DNA from: RGIG2041 sp045532715
GTDB taxonomy: Bacteria > Bacillota > Clostridia > UBA1381 > UMGS1253
Assembly: GCA_045532715.1 (NCBI GenBank)
Contig: JAZSGM010000165.1
Coordinates: 1 to 16,336 of the forward strand
Length of the DNA: 16,336 nucleotides
Direction: 5' to 3'
Part shown: piece after piece, positions 1 through 6,366 of the stretch
Numbering within the stretch: the stretch's first letter is position 1
How the letters are laid out: every line of letters begins with the position of its first letter
Notes under the pieces: model-generated
Told to the model about the DNA's origin: nothing
The model's database searches: none
The model's input: only the letters and a program-made list of their open reading frames with translations
Program-made: the position numbers and the translations under genes

Positions 1-703
1 GCCTCCGACTTAGGAAATCAATCGGATATGCCGGGTCAAACGGCTCATTTTCCAAAATCTTGAAGAAGTTTTTGTACGCCTTAGTTCTGCCGAGTACCTT
101 ATCCAAAACGAAAATCTTACCGTTTTCATCCAGACTGACAAACGGCTTCAAATTCGCAAGTGTACCAATCAGCTGTGCTGCCTTCGTCAGACGACCGCCC
201 TTGTAGAGAAATTCGAGCGTATCCACAACGGCAACAATCTTTACACGGTGTCTGAGCGCTTCAATTTCAGCTACGATTTCCTTCGCCGTCGCACCCTCGT
301 CACGCATTTTCACCGCAACGTCGATGAGCAGACGCAGACCCGTGACACAGTTAAAGCTGTCCACAACATAAATGCCGTCATAGCCACACATCTCCTGCGC
401 AATCTTCGCACTCTGCAATGTGCCGGAAAGGCCGCTGGATATTAAAAGTGCAACCAATTCATCGCCGCTTTCCTTTGCCGCATTAAAATGCTCTAAAAAC
501 AAATCCGGTGCCGGCTGTGCCGTTTTCGGATAAATATCCCCATGCAAAAGCATTTCATAAAACTGATTTTTTTCAATTGTTATACCGTCTGCGTAAGACG
601 TATCTCCAAAATTAATCGAAAGCGGAACAAACAGCAAATCTCTTGCTGTCGCTTCCTTTAAGTCAAAATCCGATGCCGAATCAATTAAAATTTTTACAGC
701 CAT
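1..703 (-). CDS. DegV family protein, C-terminus beyond the window
   Basis: The frame is open from ATG at 703 to the left edge, giving 234 residues. The DegV family usually runs about 280-290, so roughly the last 50 are missing. DegV proteins bind fatty acids in a cleft between two domains; in Firmicutes the FakB members present fatty acid to the kinase FakA for phospholipid synthesis. Seen here: N-terminal MAVKILIDSASDFD, a KTAQPAP segment near residue 60 (usual form TSQPS), and the hallmark ISSGLSGTLQSA near 88-99. The start is supported by AGGAGA seven bases upstream and by a consensus promoter. It is transcribed away from the DUF1836 gene, with a shared intergenic region of about 155 bases. 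No kinase gene is visible, so a FakB role is only a possibility. The family call is firm; the ligand is not known. Confidence 0.93.
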   Translation of the reverse strand, partial: MAVKILIDSASDFDLKEATARDLLFVPLSINFGDTSYADGITIEKNQFYEMLLHGDIYPKTAQPAPDLFLEHFNAAKESGDELVALLISSGLSGTLQSAKIAQEMCGYDGIYVVDSFNCVTGLRLLIDVAVKMRDEGATAKEIVAEIEALRHRVKIVAVVDTLEFLYKGGRLTKAAQLIGTLANLKPFVSLDENGKIFVLDKVLGRTKAYKNFFKILENEPFDPAYPIDFLSRR

Positions 704-750
704 TTTCTTTCTCCTTGTAATTTCATGAATCTACAAATCTGATATTGAAA

Positions 751-779
751 ATTATATTATAAAATTTGCAAAATGTCAA
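751..779 (-). promoter_or_regulatory. Consensus sigma-A promoter of the degV gene
   Basis: On the minus strand TTGACA (779-774), a 17-base spacer and TATAAT (756-751) form a full consensus match. Transcription should start near 744, giving a leader of about 40 bases before the degV ATG. The perfect match suggests strong constitutive expression unless a repressor blocks it. The divergent promoter candidate for the DUF1836 gene begins only about 20 bases away, so the two could share an operator. Confidence 0.85.
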
Positions 780-799
780 TACGAATTCAAAAAAATCTG

Positions 800-828
800 T
801 TGCAGTTTTCCAGAATCTGTGGTAATCT
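800..828 (+). promoter_or_regulatory. Candidate promoter of the DUF1836 gene
   Basis: TTGCAG (800-805), a 17-base spacer and TAATCT (823-828) lie just upstream of the ATG at 860. The -10 box is weak. A TAGAAT at 829-834 is a competing -10 but has no good -35 at the right distance. The assignment is tentative. Confidence 0.4.
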
Positions 829-859
829 TAGAATAGAGTATCACAAAGCAGGTGAAAAT

Positions 860-1387
860 ATGTTAAAAGAAGAAAAGGATTTATATACTTTTTTAGACAC
901 GCTGCAGCTGCCCGACTATGCTGCACTGCCGGACATTGATTTATATAAGGACCAGGTACTTTCCTATCTTGCGCGCATTCCGATTTCTCATCGCAGTGAT
1001 GACGAAATCACACCCGCGATGATTAACAATTACACGAAGGCGGAGCTTTTGCCGCGCTCCAACGGCAAAAAATACTCCAAGGAGCACCTTGCATACCTGA
1101 CCATCATTTCCAAGCTCAAACAGGCATTATCCGTCGGCGACGCAAAAACGCTTCTGGATATGGATACCTCGGAAAACGGCATTGCCGAGCGCTATACCAA
1201 GTTTAAGGAAACCTATGAGGTCATGCTGAGAGTTTTGCAGGAGGATTTGAAAAAGAGTCCCGCAGAGCAATTGGCAGATACGGCAATGCAGTTTGCCATT
1301 ATCAGCTACATCACCAAAATTGCCTGCGAGTTTTTAATTGACAGTGTACCAAAGCCGGACACCGATAAAAAGAGCGATAAAAAGTAA
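860..1387 (+). CDS. DUF1836 domain-containing protein, probable DNA-binding regulator
   Basis: 175 residues. The frame is open from 773, but ATG at 860 is preferred: it has AGGTG seven bases upstream, and the extra 29 residues would overlap the promoter region. The centre, residues about 47-85, matches the DUF1836 pattern: ITPAMINNYTK, then LLPRSNGKKYSKEHL and AYLTIISKLKQAL. This resembles a MerR-like winged helix with its wing and second helix. The rest is helical, ending in a Lys/Asp-rich tail (KPDTDKKSDKK). Proteins of this family are found in Firmicutes and are presumed transcription factors; targets are unknown. It diverges from the degV gene and could regulate it, which is inference from position only. 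No signal peptide or membrane segment is visible. Confidence 0.85.
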   Translation: MLKEEKDLYTFLDTLQLPDYAALPDIDLYKDQVLSYLARIPISHRSDDEITPAMINNYTKAELLPRSNGKKYSKEHLAYLTIISKLKQALSVGDAKTLLDMDTSENGIAERYTKFKETYEVMLRVLQEDLKKSPAEQLADTAMQFAIISYITKIACEFLIDSVPKPDTDKKSDKK

Positions 1388-1390
1388 AAA

Positions 1391-1423
1391 AAACAGATGA
1401 TTGCTTCCGGCAATCATCTGTTT
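1391..1423. terminator. Bidirectional intrinsic terminator between convergent genes
   Basis: A 14-base-pair stem AAACAGATGATTGC / GCAATCATCTGTTT with a five-base loop sits immediately after the DUF1836 stop and just before the stop of the minus-strand gene. A T run follows on the plus strand, and a longer T run follows on the minus strand (from the A run at 1386-1393). It can end transcription from both sides. Confidence 0.9.
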
Positions 1424-1428
1424 TTAAT

Positions 1429-2871
1429 TTAAAGTGTAAATTTCTGCACTTCCGAATAAACCGTTTTCACCGCATCGCCATCCATGTAAATCACATAGCC
1501 TCGCGCATAGTATGTTGTTACACCGGTTACTTTCACCAGACTCTTCGTAAACTGCGTACGTACACCGTCACGGTACGAAACCGCCTCCATCAGATTGTTT
1601 GCGCTGTCTGCACGCACGCAATCTGCCACCGTGCTTACCACAAACCCGCTTGTAACAAAATGATAATCTTCCGGCACATAGCGTTCAAAGGTAAATGCAA
1701 TGATATTGCCATCCTCTACCGGCACCTGCATAACCAGATTCATTCCGTCTGTTGCAGTCGCTTCTCCGAATACTGCCACAACCGTGCAATCCTGCATTGC
1801 CGAAAAGGCATAGGTTGTATCATAACTGACCGGCGCACCGTCCTTGGACCAGAACAGAAACTGTTTGCCGTCCTCTGCTTCCGCAGTCAGTGTCGCAATC
1901 ACAGGCTCACCATAAACATACGAGCCGCTGCCGCTACCGCCGATGACCGTAATTTCATATTCCGTTTCCTCGGTTGTATAGCTTGCCGTAAATGTTGTTG
2001 CCTCCGTCAGCTCACTTTTTGAAACCTTACTGTCTGCAAGCACCTCTCCTGCATCCGCCTGCTTCGAAACCCACTTATCAAAAATCCTGTTTCTCTGATA
2101 CGGCTCATCCGGGGCTTTCTTTGCAAGCGTCTTGACATACATATTGCTTGCTACAATATTATTATAGATAAATGTAACATTTGTACCAAACATCTTACCG
2201 TCATCCGACTTATCAAAAACGGCGACCACCGTCATATCGGTTGCCAGGGTAAATGTGTAATTTTTCTCCGTCGTTGCAATAACATCCTCATCCGTACCAT
2301 GACGAATTACCCAATACTTAAACGGATAATTTTTCTCAACAGCAACCAGATTCATTTCGATACCCGGCACAAACTGATCCTTATAGCCGGTGCCGAGTGA
2401 AGTCCAACTGTCCTCACCCGTCATTCTCCGGATGTCTCCGTCACCCTCTACGCTTGTGGTCAACGTCACTTTAGCGACCTCCGGCTCGGTCTGGTTACTG
2501 ACAATAATTTTTCTGGTTGCACTTGCCTGCGCACCATCTTCCAGATAGGCAATCACAGTTGCTTCACCGTTGGCAAGCGGCGTTGCCAGAACCGTAGTCG
2601 GATCGCCCGGCTTTGCTGTCAGGCTGATAATATCCTTACCGCTGATGACATCCCACGCAATCGCCGTGCTGTCACCCGCCAAATCCGCCTCAAGCTCTAT
2701 TTTGACTCCATCTTCCTTCATCAGCAGATTGCCATCTATATCCGACGCACCCAACGGTCCCAATATCTGATTTAAATAAGCCGAGTCATCCGCGGCAAAT
2801 GCTACTGTATGTATACATAATACAGCTGTTATCGCCAGAAGCAGGCAAAGAAGCTTCGCGTACTTTTTCAT
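1429..2871 (-). CDS. Secreted protein with Ig-like and InlB-type repeat domains
   Basis: 480 residues, function unknown. Residues 1-26 form a clear signal peptide: MKKYAKL, a hydrophobic core, then AFA|A. Residues about 27-125 look like a bacterial Ig-like domain (alternating beta strands, ending ATRKIIVSN). Three stretches follow that resemble divergent InlB B-repeats: about 134-222, with FKYWVIRHG and TVVAVFDK; 225-305, weaker, with FDKWVS and TFTASY; and 306-372, with FLFWSKDG and TVVAVFGE. The core signature is aromatic-x-x-W, then a Y-T/A-F strand, then 'T-x-V-A-V-F'. The last 110 residues are an undefined domain with no LPXTG motif, S-layer homology or other anchor, so it may be released. 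It has its own promoter and ribosome site (AAGAAGGG) and is separated by a terminator from prfB. Such domains usually occur on surface proteins; a binding partner cannot be read from sequence. Confidence 0.8.
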   Translation of the reverse strand: MKKYAKLLCLLLAITAVLCIHTVAFAADDSAYLNQILGPLGASDIDGNLLMKEDGVKIELEADLAGDSTAIAWDVISGKDIISLTAKPGDPTTVLATPLANGEATVIAYLEDGAQASATRKIIVSNQTEPEVAKVTLTTSVEGDGDIRRMTGEDSWTSLGTGYKDQFVPGIEMNLVAVEKNYPFKYWVIRHGTDEDVIATTEKNYTFTLATDMTVVAVFDKSDDGKMFGTNVTFIYNNIVASNMYVKTLAKKAPDEPYQRNRIFDKWVSKQADAGEVLADSKVSKSELTEATTFTASYTTEETEYEITVIGGSGSGSYVYGEPVIATLTAEAEDGKQFLFWSKDGAPVSYDTTYAFSAMQDCTVVAVFGEATATDGMNLVMQVPVEDGNIIAFTFERYVPEDYHFVTSGFVVSTVADCVRADSANNLMEAVSYRDGVRTQFTKSLVKVTGVTTYYARGYVIYMDGDAVKTVYSEVQKFTL

Positions 2872-2911
2872 TGTTCAGCCCTTCTTTCCTAATTGATTTA
2901 TACTTAATAAT

Positions 2912-2940
2912 ATTCTATCAAGCTTTGCTTAAATTGTCAA
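2912..2940 (-). promoter_or_regulatory. Sigma-A promoter of the secreted repeat protein
   Basis: On the minus strand TTGACA (2940-2935), a 17-base spacer and TAGAAT (2917-2912) sit about 40 bases upstream of the ATG. This makes the gene a separate transcription unit from the prfB operon, whose terminator lies just upstream. Confidence 0.8.
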
Positions 2941-2982
2941 TTGTCGTATTGCACAAGAAAGCCTGTTCGTTTTTGTATAATA

Positions 2983-3018
2983 AAACGGACAACGCTCACC
3001 TTTTTGCATTGTCCGTTT
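2983..3018 (-). terminator. Intrinsic terminator of the topoisomerase-prfB operon
   Basis: A ten-base-pair stem AAACGGACAA / TTGTCCGTTT closes four bases past the prfB stop. After a one-pair mismatch a further GC/GC step extends it. On the minus strand the stem is followed by TTTTATTAT, a usable U-rich tail. Confidence 0.85.
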
Positions 3019-3022
3019 ATGA

Positions 3023-4144
3023 TTATTTTAAATTCAATGTGCCAAGGCTGGCGGATTTTAAATATGCATTGACAAATCCGTCCAGATCTCCGTCCATAAC
3101 AGCACCGATATTACCAACCTCAAAGTTGGTTCTGTGGTCTTTTACCATATTGTACGGATGGAATACATAGGAGCGAATCTGACTGCCCCATGCGATTTCC
3201 TTCTGTACACCCTTGATGTCCTCAATCTTATCCTTTTGCTGCTGTTCCGCAATTTCCACAAGCTTTGCTTTGAGCATTTTCATTGCCGTATCACGGTTTT
3301 TAAACTGTGAACGCTCATTCTGGCAGGCAACAACCACGCCCGTCGGAATATGCGTAATACGGATGGCAGACTCCGTCTTGTTGACGTGCTGACCGCCCGC
3401 ACCGCTGGATCGGTAAGTATCGACCTTCAAATCCTCCGGATTGATTTTAATATCAATCTCATCCTCAATTTCCGGCATAACCTCAACGGAAGCAAACGAG
3501 GTATGACGTCTTCCCGAAGCATCAAACGGTGAAATACGCACCAAACGGTGCACGCCCTTTTCCGCCTTGGCATAACCGTAAGCATTCAAACCTGTGATCT
3601 GAATAGTCGCGCTCTTGATCCCGGCTTCATCGCCATCTAAGATATCCAGCACCTCGCAGCCGTAGCCGCGCTTTGCCGCCCACATTTCATACATACGCAT
3701 CAGCATGGAAGCCCAGTCCTGCGCCTCCGTACCGCCTGCACCGGCATGGAAGGTAATAATCGCGTTGCACTTATCGTACTTACCGGTTAAAAGTGTTTCG
3801 AGCGTCATCGTGTCGAGTGTATCTTTTATATCCGCGCACGCCTGCGTAATTTCCTCAAGCAGGGAATCGTCATCCTCTTCAATTGCGAGGGCAACCAAGG
3901 TCTTTGCATCATCCCAATCACTCACAAGACGATCATAGCGCTCAATCTTATCCTTCAGCTGCTTGGTTTGTTGCAGAACCTTCTGTGAATTTTCCATATC
4001 GGAATAGAAATCCGGCTTCGCAGCCTCCGCTTCCAATTCATCAATCTTTGCCTGTGCACCTGCAATATCAAGTGCATCCTTTAATTCCGTTATTTTACCT
4101 GTTAAGCCTTCCAACTCAAGTCTGTACTCTTCGTACTCGAGCAT
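3023..4144 (-). CDS. prfB: Peptide chain release factor 2
   Basis: 373 residues from ATG at 4144. RF2 recognises UGA and UAA stop codons in the ribosomal A site and triggers peptide release. Seen: the RF2-type tripeptide SPF at about 205-207 in VRISPFDASGRRHTSF, the catalytic GGQ at about 250-252 in SSGAGGQHVNKTES, and the C-terminal WGSQIRSYVFHPYNMVKDHRT block. Length is normal for the family. A GTG at 4153 opens the same frame but overlaps the AAGGAG ribosome site, so ATG 4144 is the start. Most bacterial prfB genes carry a programmed +1 frameshift (CTT TGA C) after codon 25. Here codons 25-26 read CTT GAT, so the gene is continuous and has no autoregulatory UGA. It is the last gene of the operon, 24 bases after the GyrA-like gene. 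RF2 rather than RF1 is certain from the SPF motif. Confidence 0.97.
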   Translation of the reverse strand: MLEYEEYRLELEGLTGKITELKDALDIAGAQAKIDELEAEAAKPDFYSDMENSQKVLQQTKQLKDKIERYDRLVSDWDDAKTLVALAIEEDDDSLLEEITQACADIKDTLDTMTLETLLTGKYDKCNAIITFHAGAGGTEAQDWASMLMRMYEMWAAKRGYGCEVLDILDGDEAGIKSATIQITGLNAYGYAKAEKGVHRLVRISPFDASGRRHTSFASVEVMPEIEDEIDIKINPEDLKVDTYRSSGAGGQHVNKTESAIRITHIPTGVVVACQNERSQFKNRDTAMKMLKAKLVEIAEQQQKDKIEDIKGVQKEIAWGSQIRSYVFHPYNMVKDHRTNFEVGNIGAVMDGDLDGFVNAYLKSASLGTLNLK

Positions 4145-4168
4145 GCGCCTCACTCCTTTACCTTAATT

Positions 4169-6352
4169 TCAGAATAATGTAACCTGCTTTTCCGGCGTGT
4201 CCTCTTCTTTCAAGAAGTTACCCATTGCCGGAATATTCTTTGTTTTATAATAGGAAATATCCTCAATACCACAGGTTTCCGTTGGCTCCACATTGGCAAC
4301 AACGCTGCCCTTCTTGGAAATCATTACCTGCACGCCCTGGGTGGTCTTCGTCGTTTTGAGCGGTACCTTGGAGGTATGCAGATACAGCGCCTTACCGAGG
4401 TTAGAATACACAATAAATTCCTTCTCCTCTTCACCCAAGTACAGCATCTTTACAAGCTTTGAGCCGCCGTAGTAAGCATTGGTAAGCTTTTTACGGTTGG
4501 TCTTGGTTGCATACGCTGCAAGCGGCACCTTTGCCATCTTTCCGTTTTCGAAGCAGAAGAGCATATTGCCCTCGTACTTTTCTGTCGGGATAACAAATAC
4601 AATTTTCTCTCCCGGCTCCATCTGCAGTATATTCGGCAAATATTCACCCATCTTGCTGACCTTACCCTCCGGCAAATCGCAAATGCGCATTTTGTACACA
4701 TTCTGCCGGTCGGAGAACATCACCAAATCAAAACGGTTATTGGTTTCATTTGCCGATACAATACTGTCTCCTTCCTTGAGCACGTGCTCCGTACCCGAAG
4801 AACGCAGGGAAACGGCAGATACCTTCTTAATATAATTTTCCTTTGTAAAGAAGATGGTCAGCGCAAAATCGGCAACCACATCTTTTTCATTAAAATGCTC
4901 TACCTCGGTATCATCGACAATCTGTGTCTTGCGGTCAACGCCGTACTTTTTGGAAATCGCTTCCAGCTGCTTTGCAATCAGCTTTTTCACAAGGCGGTTG
5001 CTGCCGAGTGTTTTCTGCAGATCCGCAATCTCTGCCTTCAAATTCTCAATATCGTCTACGCGCTTCAAAATATACTCGCGGTTTAAATTGCGCAGCTTAA
5101 TGTCAGCAACATATTCTGCCTGAATTTCGTCAATCTCAAAACCGCGCATCAAGTTTGGAATGACCATTGCTTCCTGCTCGGTGTGACGGATAATACTGAT
5201 GGCTTTATCAATATCCAGAAGGATTTTCTTTAAGCCTTCAAGCAGGTGCAGTCTTGCACTTTTCTGCTCAATATCATACGCAAGTCCACGCTTGACACAT
5301 TCCATACGGAAGTTTACCCACTCGGCAATGATGCCGCGTACACCCAGCACCACCGGGCGACTGTGAATGAGCAAATTAAAGTTGCAGCCGAACGATGCCT
5401 CCAGCGGTGTCATTTTAAACAGACGCGTCATAAGGGCATCTGCATCCGTACCGCGCTTCAAATCCAGCGTCAGCTTCAGACCGCTCTTGTCCGATTCATC
5501 ACGCACATCGCTGATTTCGCGCACCTTACCCGCCTTAATCAGCTCAGCAAGCTTTTCAATAATGGCTTCAATGCTTGTCGAATACGGAATTTCGGTAATT
5601 TCAATGCAGTTGTTCTTTTTATCATAGCTGTATACTGAGCGAAGCTTAAAACTGCCGCGGCCGGATTCATAGATTTTGTCCATTTCATCCTTATTATACA
5701 GCAAAACTGCGCCGGTGGAAAAATCCGGTGCCGGCATAACGGCAGACAAATCCGCAAATTCATCATTCATATATGCAATCGTCGCTGCGCAGACCTCTTT
5801 TAAATTGAAGCTCGCAATCTGTGATGCCATGCCGACCGCAATACCCTCGTTCGGGTTGACTAAAATATTCGGAAACGCCGTCGGCAAAAGTGTCGGCTCC
5901 TTCATTGTCGCATCGTAGTTATCGACAAACTCAACCGTGTTTTTGTCCATATCGGCAAAAATCTCACTGCAAATGCTATCGAGCTTTACCTCCGTATAAC
6001 GCGAAGCCGCAAATGCCATATCGCGCGAATACCGTTTACCGAAGTTACCCTTCGAGTCCACAAACGGATGCAAAAGTGCTTCGTGACCACGCGTCAGGCG
6101 CACCATAGTTTCATAAATTGCCTGGTCACCGTGCGGGTTTAAGCGCATCGTCTGGCCTACAACGTTTGCTGACTTTGTTCTGCTACCGCTCAAAAGCCCC
6201 ATTTTGTACATTGTATAAAGCAGTTTTCGGTGCGACGGCTTAAAGCCGTCAATTTCCGGGATGGCACGCGAAATGATAACGCTCATCGCATACGGCATAT
6301 AGTTATCTTTTAAGGTGTCCGTAATGATTTGCGGTGTAAAATTCTGTTCCAC
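4169..6352 (-). CDS. Divergent type IIA topoisomerase subunit A (GyrA/ParC-like)
   Basis: 727 residues from GTG at 6352, with a strong AGGGAGGG site upstream. This subunit cleaves and rejoins DNA with an active-site tyrosine, partnering the GyrB/ParE-like subunit encoded 14 bases upstream. Seen: YAMSVIISRAIPEIDGFKPSHRKLLYTM (about 21-48), NPHGDQAIYETMVRL (72-86), catalytic Tyr119 in AASRYTE, and EGIAVGMAS of the tower region. A coiled section (about 395-470) follows, then a short C-terminal region from about 500 with blade-like repeats (DLVMFSDRQNVYKM, MLFCFENGKMAKVP, FIVYSNLGKALYL). GyrA is usually above 800 residues; the tail here is shorter and has no GyrA-box (QRRGGKG), which argues for relaxing or decatenating activity over supercoiling. 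The position equal to E. coli GyrA Ser83 is Gln77; the Asp87 equivalent is Glu81. It is topoisomerase IV-like, but too divergent for a firm parC name. Confidence 0.9.
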   Translation of the reverse strand: MEQNFTPQIITDTLKDNYMPYAMSVIISRAIPEIDGFKPSHRKLLYTMYKMGLLSGSRTKSANVVGQTMRLNPHGDQAIYETMVRLTRGHEALLHPFVDSKGNFGKRYSRDMAFAASRYTEVKLDSICSEIFADMDKNTVEFVDNYDATMKEPTLLPTAFPNILVNPNEGIAVGMASQIASFNLKEVCAATIAYMNDEFADLSAVMPAPDFSTGAVLLYNKDEMDKIYESGRGSFKLRSVYSYDKKNNCIEITEIPYSTSIEAIIEKLAELIKAGKVREISDVRDESDKSGLKLTLDLKRGTDADALMTRLFKMTPLEASFGCNFNLLIHSRPVVLGVRGIIAEWVNFRMECVKRGLAYDIEQKSARLHLLEGLKKILLDIDKAISIIRHTEQEAMVIPNLMRGFEIDEIQAEYVADIKLRNLNREYILKRVDDIENLKAEIADLQKTLGSNRLVKKLIAKQLEAISKKYGVDRKTQIVDDTEVEHFNEKDVVADFALTIFFTKENYIKKVSAVSLRSSGTEHVLKEGDSIVSANETNNRFDLVMFSDRQNVYKMRICDLPEGKVSKMGEYLPNILQMEPGEKIVFVIPTEKYEGNMLFCFENGKMAKVPLAAYATKTNRKKLTNAYYGGSKLVKMLYLGEEEKEFIVYSNLGKALYLHTSKVPLKTTKTTQGVQVMISKKGSVVANVEPTETCGIEDISYYKTKNIPAMGNFLKEEDTPEKQVTLF

Positions 6353-6366
6353 GTTTCTCCCTCCCT

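Noticed and set aside
4145..4153. GTG at 4153 as the prfB start
   Set aside because: It overlaps the AAGGAG ribosome site; ATG at 4144 is correctly spaced.
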